From: Jatrophihabitans telluris
GTDB taxonomy: Bacteria > Actinomycetota > Actinomycetes > Mycobacteriales > Jatrophihabitantaceae
DNA length: 64,000 nucleotides
Reading direction: 5' to 3'
Assembly: GCF_023516435.1 (NCBI RefSeq)
Contig: NZ_CP097332.1
Location: 3,596,001 to 3,660,000, forward strand
Under the pieces are notes generated by a model. That model saw only the letters and a list, made by a program, of their open reading frames with translations, searched no databases and had not been told where the DNA came from. This document shows, one piece after another, positions 18,543 through 28,734 of this stretch (position 1 is its first letter; each line of letters starts with the position of its first letter). The position numbers and the translations under genes were made by a program.

Positions 18543-21122
18543 ATGAGCACCGCCACCGAAACCAGACCCCCAGCTATCAGGCCCGCCGATGCCGGCGGCC
18601 GCAACACCATGCGCAAGGTGTCGTTGCGCAACCTCGCCGCGCACAAGCTGCGGCTGTTCCTGACCGTCCTGTCGGTCGTGCTCGGCACCGCCTTCGTGGC
18701 CGGTTCCTTCGTCTTCACCGACACCCTGAGCCACACCTTCCACGGCATCTTCTCCGACGTGGCCAAGGGCGTCGACGCTCAGGCGACCGGAAAGGACCTG
18801 TCGGGAAGCGGCGTCCCGGTCTCCGACCTGGGCACCATCGCCGCGCTGCCCCAGGTCCGGGCCGTCGACCCGCAGGTGGGCAATCAGATCGTCCTGCTCG
18901 GCAGCAACGGCAAACCCGTCCAGGGTGGCGGCGCGCCGAGCGAGGGACGTTCCTACTCACCACCGGATCAGTTGCTCGGCCAGGCGTACCACTTCATCCA
19001 GGGCACGCCGCCCGCCACAGCCGGCCAGATCGCCCTGAACAAGGGCGCGATGGACCTGGCCAAGCTCAAGGTCGGCGACACCACGAAGGTGCTCGTCCCC
19101 AGCACCGGCGTCGTCCCCGTGACGATTTCCGGCGTGTACGACACCAAGACCGACACCGGCGGTTACATCGGTGCGCTGTTCGCTCGCGACCAGGCCATGC
19201 AACTGTTCACCGACGGCAAGCACGTCGAGGTGGTCAACGTCGCGGCCAAATCCGGGGTGTCGCAGGTTCAACTGCGCGATGCCATCGCCCAGGCGCTACC
19301 CGACCTCAAGGTCAAGACCGGCGCCCAGGTCACCAAGGACACCCAGGCCGATGTCAACAACGCCCTGAAGTTCATCAACTACTTCCTGCTCGCCTTCGGA
19401 GCGATCGCTCTGCTGGTCGGCACGTTCATCATCTACAACACCTTCTCGATGATCGTGGCGCAGCGACTGCGAGAGCTGGCGCTGCTTCGGGCGCTGGGAG
19501 CCAGCCGCCGCCAGGTGAGCCGTTCGGTGCTTCTGGAAGCCGGCGTGGTCGGCCTGGTCGGCAGCCTGCTCGGGATCGCCTTCGGAGTAGGACTGGCCTA
19601 CGGGCTTCGTGCCCTGCTGAACAGCTTCAACGTCGGCCTGCCCTCGGGACCGCTGCAGCTCGTGCCTCGCACGGTGATCGTCGCCCTGATCGTCGGCGTG
19701 GTCGTCACCCTGTTCAGCGCGTACACCCCGGCCCGGCGTGCGGCCAAGACCCCGCCGGTCGCCGCGATGCGTGCCGAGTTCGCCTCCACCGGTACGTCGT
19801 TGCGGATCCGCACCCTGTTCGGCGCCGTCTTCGCCGTTCTCGGCGCGGCCACCCTTGCCGCGGGTGGCACCGCCGCGGCCGGCGGCGGGGCGGCCAGCCT
19901 GGTCGGCCTCGGCGCGCTGTTGCTGATCCTGGGCGTGCTGCTCGGCGCGCCGGCTCTGTCGCGGCCCATCGTGGCAGTCGTCGGCAAGGTCATCGCCGGA
20001 CCGTTCGGTCCCGTCGGGCGGCTGGCTCGCACGAACGCCGTCCGCAATCCACGCCGCACGGCCGCCACCGCCTTCGCGCTCACGCTCGGCCTGATGCTGG
20101 TCACCACCATCGCGGTGTTCGGTTCCTCGGCCAAGAAGAGCATCAACATGCTGGTCGACAACGGTGTCACGGCGGACTACATCCTCACCGGCCCGGACGC
20201 GATCGGGGTCCCGATCGGCGTGGGACCGGCGGTCGCCGGCCTGCCCGGCGTGGCCAGCTCCGTCGCCCTCGAACCCGTCGTGGTCAAGATGGACGGCAAG
20301 AGCATGCACGGCACGGGCGTGCTGGGCACGCTCACCGACGTCGGAACCGTCGACATGATCTCGGGGACCCTCGACCTCAGCGGGCACCACATCGCCGTCG
20401 CCGAGGACATCGCGAAGAACCATGGCTGGAAGGTGGGCGGCACCGTGAGCATGCGGTCGCCGGACGGAAAGACGATCCCGACCACGGTGACCGGCCTGTA
20501 CAAGCACAATGACCTGCTCGGCCCCTGGATGACCTCCGACCAGCTCTACCGCGAGGTCACCCCCAGCAAGTACCTGACGGACATGGTCGTGCTGGTCAAG
20601 GCCGGTCCCAACACGGACCTCAGCCAGTTGCGGACGGAACTCATCCGGGCGACCGATCCGTTCCTGGTGATCAAGGTCCAGGACCGCGAGCAGTTCAAGG
20701 GAACCCAGGCCAAGCAGATCGACACCCTGCTGGCCGTGCTGTACGGCCTGCTCGCGCTGGCCATCGTGATCGCCGTGCTCGGCATCATCAACACCCTCGC
20801 GTTGTCGGTGGTCGAACGTCGGCGCGAGATCGGGATGCTGCGGGCGGTGGGCATGCTGCGCGGGCAGCTGCGTCGCACGATCTACCTGGAGTCGGCGCTG
20901 ATCGCGGTCTTCGGAGCGATCGTCGGAGTCGCGCTGGGATTGACCTTCGGATCGCTGTTCGTGCGCACGTTGCGCGATCAGGGCCTGACCCAGATCGCCA
21001 TCCCGTACGGGCAGGCCGTGACGATGCTGGTCGTCTCGGCTGTCGTCGGAGTACTGGCCGCGCTCTGGCCGGCGGTCCGGGCGGCGCGTACCAAGCCGCT
21101 GGAAGCGATCGCGGACCTGTAG
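18543..21122 (+). CDS. FtsX-like ABC transporter permease
   Basis: An 859-residue permease with two FtsX-like halves. The first membrane helix (about 35-60) is followed by a large extracytoplasmic domain (about 65-270) and three helices (about 275-410). A second unit repeats this plan (helix near 510-530, extracytoplasmic domain about 535-725, three helices about 730-855). The conserved EGIM-like cytosolic motif appears as RRREIGMLRAVGM in the second half and RLRELALLRALGA in the first. The double-FtsX layout is common for actinobacterial permeases paired with a MacB-type ATPase, here encoded immediately upstream. The stop is followed 27 bp later by a perfect 13-bp inverted repeat. Confidence 0.94.
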   Translation: MSTATETRPPAIRPADAGGRNTMRKVSLRNLAAHKLRLFLTVLSVVLGTAFVAGSFVFTDTLSHTFHGIFSDVAKGVDAQATGKDLSGSGVPVSDLGTIAALPQVRAVDPQVGNQIVLLGSNGKPVQGGGAPSEGRSYSPPDQLLGQAYHFIQGTPPATAGQIALNKGAMDLAKLKVGDTTKVLVPSTGVVPVTISGVYDTKTDTGGYIGALFARDQAMQLFTDGKHVEVVNVAAKSGVSQVQLRDAIAQALPDLKVKTGAQVTKDTQADVNNALKFINYFLLAFGAIALLVGTFIIYNTFSMIVAQRLRELALLRALGASRRQVSRSVLLEAGVVGLVGSLLGIAFGVGLAYGLRALLNSFNVGLPSGPLQLVPRTVIVALIVGVVVTLFSAYTPARRAAKTPPVAAMRAEFASTGTSLRIRTLFGAVFAVLGAATLAAGGTAAAGGGAASLVGLGALLLILGVLLGAPALSRPIVAVVGKVIAGPFGPVGRLARTNAVRNPRRTAATAFALTLGLMLVTTIAVFGSSAKKSINMLVDNGVTADYILTGPDAIGVPIGVGPAVAGLPGVASSVALEPVVVKMDGKSMHGTGVLGTLTDVGTVDMISGTLDLSGHHIAVAEDIAKNHGWKVGGTVSMRSPDGKTIPTTVTGLYKHNDLLGPWMTSDQLYREVTPSKYLTDMVVLVKAGPNTDLSQLRTELIRATDPFLVIKVQDREQFKGTQAKQIDTLLAVLYGLLALAIVIAVLGIINTLALSVVERRREIGMLRAVGMLRGQLRRTIYLESALIAVFGAIVGVALGLTFGSLFVRTLRDQGLTQIAIPYGQAVTMLVVSAVVGVLAALWPAVRAARTKPLEAIADL

Positions 21123-21148
21123 GCCGCCGGCGACCCCGAGCGCGACAC

Positions 21149-21185
21149 GACGAATTCCCGGTCGAAATTTGGCCGGGAATTCGTC
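21149..21185. terminator. Perfect inverted repeat after the permease gene
   Basis: GACGAATTCCCGG (21149-21161) and CCGGGAATTCGTC (21173-21185) pair perfectly over 13 bp with an 11-nt loop. It lies between the permease stop and the DUF5319 start, with no T-tract after it. It could be a terminator-like hairpin or an operator for the DUF5319 gene. Confidence 0.6.
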
Positions 21186-21216
21186 ACGGTCGGCTCCGGG
21201 GAGCTACCGTGAGATC

Positions 21217-21636
21217 GTGAGCTATCACGATCCGTCCTCCGGATCCCACCCTGAACCCCAGTGGGACCACAGCCACGGCCCGCTCGATCCGTTCCTCGGG
21301 GATCCGAACGATCCGTCGGGCCTGCTGGACGATCTCGACCCCGTGGAGCCGCTCACCGACACCGATCGCCGGGAGATCGCGGCAGATCTGGCCGAGCTCG
21401 AGGAGTTCGAAGCCGCCCTCACCCCGCACGGCATCCTCGGTATCGTCGTGGACTGCGGCGACTGCGGCGAGCAGCATTACTTCTCCTGGGCGCTGATGGC
21501 TGCCAACCTGCGCAGTCTGCTCGGCGACGGTCGTACCGGCATTCACGAGCCGGCCGCTGAGCCGATGCGCGACTCCTACGTCTCGTGGGACTACGCCCGT
21601 GGCTTCAGCGACGCGCTGGCCGCCCACCACCGCTGA
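21217..21636 (+). CDS. DUF5319 family protein
   Basis: A 139-residue acidic protein from the GTG at 21217. It matches the actinobacterial family typified by Rv3412, which lies next to guaB2 in M. tuberculosis, so the context is conserved. Visible traits are an Asp/Pro-rich N-terminal half (DPFLGDPNDPSGLLDDLDPVEPL), a CGDCGEQHYFSW motif with two Cys that could bind metal, and the C-terminal YVSWDYARGFSDAL. No enzymatic role is known to me. The frame is open upstream from a TTG at 21169, but that would place the start inside the inverted repeat; GGGGAG at 21198-21203 supports 21217. The last codons are duplicated downstream as a tandem repeat. Confidence 0.85.
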   Translation: MSYHDPSSGSHPEPQWDHSHGPLDPFLGDPNDPSGLLDDLDPVEPLTDTDRREIAADLAELEEFEAALTPHGILGIVVDCGDCGEQHYFSWALMAANLRSLLGDGRTGIHEPAAEPMRDSYVSWDYARGFSDALAAHHR

Positions 21637-21750
21637 CCGCCCACCACCGCTGACCGCACCGGGTTGCTGACCGCCCACCACCGCTGACCGCACCGCCGCT
21701 GACCGCACGGGGTCGCTGGCCGCCCCGCCGCTGACCGCACGGGGTTGCTG
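21618..21750. repeat. Tandem duplications of a gene 3' end including its stop codon
   Basis: The unit GCCCACCACCGCTGACC, which contains the last codons and TGA of the DUF5319 gene, recurs at least three times. It is followed by shorter CCGCTGACCGCACGGGGTTGCTG copies up to about 21750. The repeats extend an intergenic region otherwise empty of genes, before whiB. Confidence 0.8.
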
Positions 21751-21847
21751 AAAATTTTCGCTGCGCCGGCCGTTACCTGCGCCGCCCGCCCCTCGTTGAG
21801 CCGAACAGAGGCACCGAATCAGGTGCTCAGACCGTTCGGAGGATGCG

Positions 21848-22132
21848 ATGGCCGACGTGTCCCGACTGCCGGCGCCACGCGCGTCGGACTGGGAATGGCA
21901 GCTGCACGGCGCGTGCCGTGGACTCGACTCCGCGACTTTCTTCCATCCCGAGAACGAGCGCGGCCCGTCCCGGGCTCGCCGGGAACGGATGGCCAAAGAG
22001 GTGTGCGCGCGTTGCCCGGTGACCGAGGCGTGCTTGAACTGGGCGTTGCAGACCCGAGAGCCCTACGGGGTGTGGGGTGGCCGCTCGACCGAGGAACGTG
22101 CCCAGTTGATCAAGGTGGCCGAGCCGGCCTAG
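21848..22132 (+). CDS. WhiB-family iron-sulfur transcriptional regulator
   Basis: A 94-residue actinobacterial regulator that binds a [4Fe-4S] cluster and works with the principal sigma factor. The four Cys ligands are in HGACRG (Cys 23) and CARCPVTEAC (positions 53, 56 and 62), followed by the GVWGG turn and a basic/acidic C-terminal patch. The position beside guaB, DUF5319 and groEL/groES matches M. tuberculosis whiB3, so orthology with WhiB3 is suggested but not proven by sequence here. GGAGGA directly before the ATG at 21848 sets the start. A strong shared terminator follows, facing the convergent groEL. Confidence 0.94.
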   Translation: MADVSRLPAPRASDWEWQLHGACRGLDSATFFHPENERGPSRARRERMAKEVCARCPVTEACLNWALQTREPYGVWGGRSTEERAQLIKVAEPA

Positions 22133-22163
22133 CGGCCGCGGCCCCGACAACCGGGTGACAGAC

Positions 22164-22211
22164 GAACTCCCTGCTCGCATTGCGGACGATGCGAGCAGGG
22201 AGTTCCTTTTG
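22164..22211. terminator. Bidirectional intrinsic terminator between whiB and groEL
   Basis: GAACTCCCTGCTCGCAT and ATGCGAGCAGGGAGTTC pair perfectly over 17 bp with an 8-nt loop, followed on the plus strand by CTTTTGTCTT. It lies between two convergent genes and fits an intrinsic terminator in at least the whiB direction. Confidence 0.92.
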
Positions 22212-22287
22212 TCTTCGCCGAGCAGTCGGATCCGACCCGGCCGGACGCGATCGAACGCGTTCCGCGCCGGGCGGACCCGGTTCCTGA

Positions 22288-23955
<1,668 letters not shown>

Positions 23956-23965
23956 TTAACGGGAA

Positions 23966-23997
23966 ACGCCCCGGCGTGCACTCGCACTCCGGGGCGT
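23966..23997 (-). terminator. Hairpin between groES and groEL
   Basis: ACGCCCCGG and CCGGGGCGT pair over 9 bp with a 14-nt loop in the groES-groEL intergenic region. It may attenuate transcription or protect processed ends, shifting the groES to groEL ratio; there is no T-tract. Confidence 0.55.
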
Positions 23998-24010
23998 CAC
24001 GCCGTGGGTC

Positions 24011-24316
24011 TTACTTCTCGATGACGGCGAGGACGTCGCGCGCCGAGAGCACGAGGTACTCCTGGCCGGCGTACTTGACCTCGGTGCCGCCGTACTTCGA
24101 GTAGAGGACGACGTCGCCTTCCTTGACGTCGACCGGGATCCGGTTGCCCTTGTCGTCGACGCGGCCGGGGCCGACCGCGAGGACGGTGCCCTCCTGCGGC
24201 TTCTCCTTGGCGGTGTCCGGGATGACGATGCCGGACGCAGTGGTGGTCTCAGCCTCGAGGGCCTGAACGACGATGCGGTCCTCAAGCGGCTTGATGTTGA
24301 CCTTGGTGGCGGTCAC
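24011..24316 (-). CDS. groES: Co-chaperonin GroES (10 kDa)
   Basis: This is the heptameric lid of the GroEL chamber. The 101-residue protein from the GTG at 24316 begins [17 protein letters not shown] and has the mobile loop region [21 protein letters not shown] and the C-terminal [15 protein letters not shown]. The frame is open further upstream, but AGGAGGGGAG just before 24316 gives an excellent ribosome binding site and the conserved protein starts there. It is the first gene of a groES-groEL operon controlled by the CIRCE element at 24409-24435. Confidence 0.98.
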   Translation of the reverse strand: MTATKVNIKPLEDRIVVQALEAETTTASGIVIPDTAKEKPQEGTVLAVGPGRVDDKGNRIPVDVKEGDVVLYSKYGGTEVKYAGQEYLVLSARDVLAVIEK

Positions 24317-24408
24317 GATCAGCTCCCCTCCTGGGGTTTGTCCGATTGCATAAACGGTCTGGGTGTGTCGGGCCTGATCGCCGTCGCGGGGGTCAATCAA
24401 GCCGTCAG

Positions 24409-24435
24409 CTAGCACTCTAGCTCTGAGAGTGCCAG
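24409..24435 (-). promoter_or_regulatory. CIRCE operator (HrcA binding site)
   Basis: On the plus strand CTAGCACTC, nine nucleotides, then GAGTGCCAG; this matches the CIRCE consensus TTAGCACTC-N9-GAGTGCTAA at 15 of 18 positions. It lies about 93 nt before the groES start. HrcA binding here would repress groES-groEL and release it on heat shock. Confidence 0.9.
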
Positions 24436-24472
24436 CCAACAACATCAGGGGGGTGGAACCCAGCGCGGCGGA

Positions 24473-25921
24473 TCAGCCGAAGAGGTAGCTCGTCCACGTC
24501 GCGCCACCGTCCGTGGTGGTCCAGACGGCCGGTCGGCCGGAGGGCGCCGCAGCCAGGGCCCTCCCGACCTGCGGCGTCTCGAATCCCAGCCAGGTCGCGT
24601 TGGAGGGACCGCCGGGGACCGCACGGAACGAGGCCCCGCCGTCGGTGGAGCGGTAGGTCGGAGCGGGCGAGGACGCGAGCAGCACCTGGGCTGAAGCGGC
24701 GGCGAAGGCGGGCCCGAGCCGGTCGGCGGTCCCCGCCGCGGGAGCGAAGTGGTTTCCCCCGTCGCTGGAGATCAGGGTCCGCGACCTGCCGTCGGCGGAT
24801 CGGCCGCGGCACAGCAGCGACATGCTCCCGTCCGACGCCGTGGCGGCCGCGATCGTGTCGACCTCGGTACTGGTCCCTCCGGCCGAGGGCCCCTGCGGGC
24901 AGGGCTCGGCGCGGTTGGTCCAACTGCGTCCACCATCGGTCGAGGTGAAGACCACCGACCGGGCGTCCTGAGCCCCACCGGCGGTGTGGCCCCTCGTGAC
25001 CAGCACGGCCCGCGAACCCGATCGCGCCAGCTGCGAACCAGCCGACTGCTGGCTGCCGGGCAACGTGACCGGTGTCCAGCTCGTCGTCCCCACCGTCGAC
25101 CAGCTCACCTGATTCGGGCACCCGGGCAGGCAGTTGCTGGACACCCGCAGGGCCGTGCCGTCGGCGATCTCCAAGCCGTAGGCGCCCCCGTCCTGCTTCA
25201 CCCAGCTCTGGCCGCCGTCCAGGGTCATGAACAGCGCCTGCGCTCCGAACGCATAGCCGATCGTGCTCGATGCGAAGCGGATCTGGTCGATGGCCAGACC
25301 GGTCCAGGCCGGCGGCCGCGGGAGCAACGTCCAGCCCTTTCCGCCGTCGGAGGTGCGCAGCAGGTCGACCGGGCACGCGCTGGCCGGGCACTGCGGCTGG
25401 GTAGCCAGTACCCAGCCCTCGGTGGGACTGACGAACGTGGCGTCGGTGAGAACGGCGCTGTGCGGCAGGATCGGATGCCCGGCGCCTCCCGCCGACGAAC
25501 TCGGACCGGACGATCTGGACGGCGATGTCGATGTCGCTGTGGACGGCGATGTGGACGGCGATGTGGACGGCGATGTGGACGGGGATGTGGACGGCGATGT
25601 CGAGGGCAGGCCCGGCGAGCCGCCGGTACTCGTTCCCGGGCCGGCCGGCGGCTGGTGGGCACCGTCGGAGCGCAGCAGAGCCCGCCCGACCACGCCTCCG
25701 GCGATGAGGATGGCGACCGCGACCGCGGCAAGCAGGGGCAACGTCCAGTTCCGGGCAGCGGAGCGGGCTCTGGACGCCGACGGCGACCCTCCCGCCGAGG
25801 TGGCCAGCCGAGCCGGCTCCCGTTGGACCTCGGCGATGATCCGCGACGCCAGGCCGGGCGGCACCTCGGCCGTACGGGCTTCGGCGCGCATCGCGGCGCG
25901 CAGGGTGTCTTCGGTGTTCAC
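24473..25921 (-). CDS. Membrane-anchored Asp-box (BNR-like) protein, partner of a SigE-type sigma factor
   Basis: This 482-residue protein has a short cytosolic N-terminus (1-60), one membrane helix (about 61-82), an extended linker with repeated SPST units (about 105-135) and an extracytoplasmic beta-propeller. The propeller carries about six Asp-box motifs of the form S/T-x-DGG-x-x-W/F (RTSDGGKGW, MTLDGGQSW, TSTDGGRSW, SSDGGNHF, RSTDGGASF, TTTDGGATW). Its start overlaps the stop of the upstream sigma factor gene by 4 bp, so it is probably the membrane partner, perhaps an anti-sigma factor, of that sigma factor. No zinc-binding anti-sigma motif is visible. What the propeller senses is unknown. 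Confidence 0.82.
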   Translation of the reverse strand: MNTEDTLRAAMRAEARTAEVPPGLASRIIAEVQREPARLATSAGGSPSASRARSAARNWTLPLLAAVAVAILIAGGVVGRALLRSDGAHQPPAGPGTSTGGSPGLPSTSPSTSPSTSPSTSPSTSPSTATSTSPSRSSGPSSSAGGAGHPILPHSAVLTDATFVSPTEGWVLATQPQCPASACPVDLLRTSDGGKGWTLLPRPPAWTGLAIDQIRFASSTIGYAFGAQALFMTLDGGQSWVKQDGGAYGLEIADGTALRVSSNCLPGCPNQVSWSTVGTTSWTPVTLPGSQQSAGSQLARSGSRAVLVTRGHTAGGAQDARSVVFTSTDGGRSWTNRAEPCPQGPSAGGTSTEVDTIAAATASDGSMSLLCRGRSADGRSRTLISSDGGNHFAPAAGTADRLGPAFAAASAQVLLASSPAPTYRSTDGGASFRAVPGGPSNATWLGFETPQVGRALAAAPSGRPAVWTTTDGGATWTSYLFG

Positions 25922-26466
25922 GTCGACAGTCCTTTCGTGGGCGCCGCTGAAGGACGGGTGACGACAGCCGCTGAGGCGTTCAGCTCCGTGCGCAGGCCGC
26001 GCAAAGCGCGGCTGGCGATGCTGCGCACGCTCGCCCGGCGAATTCCGAGCTCGGTGGCGATCTGTTCGTCGGGCAGGTCGTGCAGGAAGCGCAGGACGAG
26101 CACCGCGCGCGGCCTCGGCTCGAGCCGGTCGAGCAGCCGTCGCACCAGCTCGGCGTCGCTGACCGCAACCGCCGGATCGGGGTCACCGACGATCTCCGGG
26201 GGACGGTCGTAGAGCAACTCGTGCCCGGACTTCTTGCGCTGGGAGTTGAGGAACGTGTTCAGCATGCTGCGCCGGACGTAGGCGAAGGGCGCGTCGGCCT
26301 GCATCACCTTCGACCACACCGGGTACAGCCGGGTGAACGTCTCCTGCACGAGATCCTCGGCCGCGCCGCGGTCCCGGGTGAGCAGGACCGCGGTGCGGAA
26401 CAGGCTCGCGCTGTGGGCGTGCACGAACGGCGCGAAGTCCGTCGCCGTGCGGTCACCGCTGCTCAT
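25918..26466 (-). CDS. SigE-family ECF RNA polymerase sigma factor
   Basis: A 182-residue group IV sigma factor with region 2 (FAPFVHAHSASLFRTAVLLTRDRGAAEDLVQETFTRLYPVW) and region 4 (LRFLHDLPDEQIATELGIRRASVRSIASRALRGLR). The start is set at the ATG at 26466, which follows a GGGAGGA ribosome binding site; the frame is open 16 codons further upstream. The short C-terminal tail has no clear extra domain. The downstream Asp-box membrane protein overlaps it by 4 bp and is a likely regulator. A second module of the same kind is encoded at 28735-30583. Confidence 0.93.
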   Translation of the reverse strand: MSSGDRTATDFAPFVHAHSASLFRTAVLLTRDRGAAEDLVQETFTRLYPVWSKVMQADAPFAYVRRSMLNTFLNSQRKKSGHELLYDRPPEIVGDPDPAVAVSDAELVRRLLDRLEPRPRAVLVLRFLHDLPDEQIATELGIRRASVRSIASRALRGLRTELNASAAVVTRPSAAPTKGLST

Positions 26467-26568
26467 GATGTCCTCCCACCGAACAGACACAGGATGCGCC
26501 CTGATCTGTGGCAATGGCTTTGCGAATGTGCGGACCGCGGCGGTTCTGCCGTAGGACAGACTGACAGG

Positions 26569-27750
26569 GTGACCGGACCCGGGCTGCTACTGAACGCGGC
26601 CGGGCGCGCCGACGTCGAGACGGCGATCGCGCGGATCGCGGAGCTGGCTGAGCCGGACCCGCTCCGCCGGGCCGCCTGGGCTCGTCGCGAGCTGCCGGGT
26701 GAGCTGTGGCGTCCCGCGGTGGAGCAGTGGGAGCTACGTCAGCGCGCGCGGGTCAAATTCGGTGCGGCGGCCGACGACTTGTGGTTCACCCAGGCCGGTC
26801 TGGAGCAAGCCAGCCGACCTGAGGTGGCCGACCACCGGGCTCGCCGGTTCCACGCCGCCGGCGCCGGCACCGTCCTGGACCTGTGTTGTGGACTGGGCGG
26901 CGACGTCCTGGCCTTCGCTCGCAACGGCTTGGGCGTCACCGCCGTGGAACGTGACCCGCTCACCGCGGCCCTGGCGACAGCGAACACCGGTGTGGCGGTC
27001 GTGACCGGCGACGCCGAGGACGCCGACCGTTCCGCGGCCGGGTCGGTGTTCATCGATCCGGCTCGGCGCACGGCCCGTGGCCGGACTTTCGACCCGGCGG
27101 CGTTCTCCCCCGCCTTCGACTTCGTGCTGTCCGTGCTGGCGGACTCGCGACTGGCAGCAGCCAAGCTCTCACCGGGCCTGGACCACGCCCTCATTCCCGC
27201 CGACGCCGAGGCCGAATGGGTTTCCTACGGCGGTCAGGTCAAGGAGGCCGTGTTGTGGTCGGCCGGTTTCGCCGAGTCACCGGGCCGGGACCGGATCGGC
27301 CGGCGGGCGACGTTACTGCCCTCCGGCGCGCAGCTGAGCGACCAGGACGCGAGCACCGATCGTCTCGGCGGCATCGGGCCATTCCTTTTCGAGCCGGACG
27401 GCGCGGTGATCCGGGCCGGCCTGGTGCAGCAAGCCGCGGCCGCCGTCGGAGGCTGGCGGATAGACGAACAGCTGGCCTACCTCTCCGGCAACGATCCGGC
27501 CGCTGTCCCGTTCGTGCGCGGCTTTGCCGTGCTCGACGTGCTGCCCTTCTCGGTCAAGCGGCTGCGCGACGAACTCCGGCGTCGCGAGGTCGGCACGGTG
27601 GAGATCAAGAAGCGCGGGGTGGACGTCGATCCGGCCCGGCTTCGCCGCGAGCTGAAGCCATCGGGGCCGAACCAGCTGACCGTCCTGCTGGCCCGTCTGG
27701 GCACCGGACCGGCGAGCCGCCGGGTTGCCGTGCTGGCCGAGCCCGTCTGA
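26569..27750 (+). CDS. Class I SAM-dependent methyltransferase with THUMP-like C-terminal domain
   Basis: A 393-residue protein from the GTG at 26569. Motif I for S-adenosylmethionine is VLDLCCGLGGDVLAFA near residue 103, and FIDPARRTARGR near residue 160 is typical of this actinobacterial family. The C-terminal region with EIKKRGVDVDPARLRREL matches the THUMP-like domain often fused to these enzymes, which suggests an RNA or translation-related substrate, but none is established to my knowledge. The frame is open a long way upstream, where it is only the shadow of the sigma factor gene. It is divergent from that gene and convergent with the DUF4232 gene, with 6 bp between the stops. Confidence 0.85.
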   Translation: MTGPGLLLNAAGRADVETAIARIAELAEPDPLRRAAWARRELPGELWRPAVEQWELRQRARVKFGAAADDLWFTQAGLEQASRPEVADHRARRFHAAGAGTVLDLCCGLGGDVLAFARNGLGVTAVERDPLTAALATANTGVAVVTGDAEDADRSAAGSVFIDPARRTARGRTFDPAAFSPAFDFVLSVLADSRLAAAKLSPGLDHALIPADAEAEWVSYGGQVKEAVLWSAGFAESPGRDRIGRRATLLPSGAQLSDQDASTDRLGGIGPFLFEPDGAVIRAGLVQQAAAAVGGWRIDEQLAYLSGNDPAAVPFVRGFAVLDVLPFSVKRLRDELRRREVGTVEIKKRGVDVDPARLRRELKPSGPNQLTVLLARLGTGPASRRVAVLAEPV

Positions 27751-27756
27751 GGGGGG

Positions 27757-28716
27757 TCAGGCCGCAATCAACGGGTGAACCTGCAACGTGCAGCTACGCA
27801 TCCGAAGCGGCATGGTGCCCAGCAACTCGCCCGTGGGCAGACCTACGGTGAGGGCGCTGAGCCGCGAACAGATCGTGGCGCCGTCGGCAGGCGTGCGGTC
27901 ACTGGAGTCGATCACCGCCCGGGCCGAGTGCCCGGGCGCCAGGACGATGACCGCCGGGGCGCCGGTGGTGGTGAGGGCGGAGCCTGTTGCCGACATCCGG
28001 TGCACCGAGGCGATGAGGGCGCCCTCGACGCTCTGGGCGGCGACCTGCGGGTAGCCCTCCACGGCGCAGGGGCGATCGCTGCGGTTGCGCAGACCGACCG
28101 CTGCCGCGGTGGCCCCGGTCGCGGTGAGGGACAACGCCAGGTCCGACGGGCTGCACGCGAAGGCCACCCGATCGGGCACCCCGAGGCCGTAGTGCAGGCC
28201 GTCCTTGGTGGCGAAGGTCCAGGTGAAGACGCTGCCCAGGTCCGCGGCCGCCTTCTGGTCCCCCGCCGTCGGCAGGCCGGCCTCGCTGGCGGTGACCCTC
28301 ACGCCCCGGGCGTCGGCGCGGACGGCCAGCACGTGCAGGTTCTGCGTCGGACGGATCAAGGTGGCCACGATCCGGTCGTCGTCGGCGGTGTCGATCACCC
28401 GCACCAGACTCGGGCCGCGCTGACCACTGGCATCCGAACACCGGACGGAGATGGCTTGCAAGTCCGGGTGCCGGCTGACGGCGAAGGCCGCCCGGGCCTC
28501 CTCGACGGTCGAGCGCTCGGGCCAGTCATCACAGCTGAGAGAGTCGAGATTCGGCGGGGGCGCCGGCGCGGGCACGCTCGTCGGTGGCGGAGGGACGGCG
28601 ATCCGCTGGTGCGCCGCCCGGCGGGAATTGAACACAGCGATGCCGACCAGCAGCACCAGGGCAGCTGCCCCGGCGAGCACCTTCGTCCGCACACCTGTAT
28701 TAGACGCCGTTGCCAC
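27757..28716 (-). CDS. Secreted or membrane-anchored DUF4232 protein
   Basis: A 319-residue protein with an N-terminal membrane helix or uncleaved signal (about 13-29) and a Pro-rich linker (PPPPTSVPAPAPPP). The extracytoplasmic region ends in a DUF4232 domain (about 185-319): LRNRSDRPCAVEGYPQV, then APGHSARAVI and three conserved Cys (CAVEGYP, CSRL, CTLQVHP) likely in disulfides. DUF4232 domains are common in secreted actinobacterial proteins and have no settled function. The gene follows another DUF4232 protein by 18 bp and may be the third gene of the sigma operon that starts at 30583. Confidence 0.82.
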   Translation of the reverse strand: MATASNTGVRTKVLAGAAALVLLVGIAVFNSRRAAHQRIAVPPPPTSVPAPAPPPNLDSLSCDDWPERSTVEEARAAFAVSRHPDLQAISVRCSDASGQRGPSLVRVIDTADDDRIVATLIRPTQNLHVLAVRADARGVRVTASEAGLPTAGDQKAAADLGSVFTWTFATKDGLHYGLGVPDRVAFACSPSDLALSLTATGATAAAVGLRNRSDRPCAVEGYPQVAAQSVEGALIASVHRMSATGSALTTTGAPAVIVLAPGHSARAVIDSSDRTPADGATICSRLSALTVGLPTGELLGTMPLRMRSCTLQVHPLIAA

Positions 28717-28734
28717 GCTGGTGGTTCGACGCGA

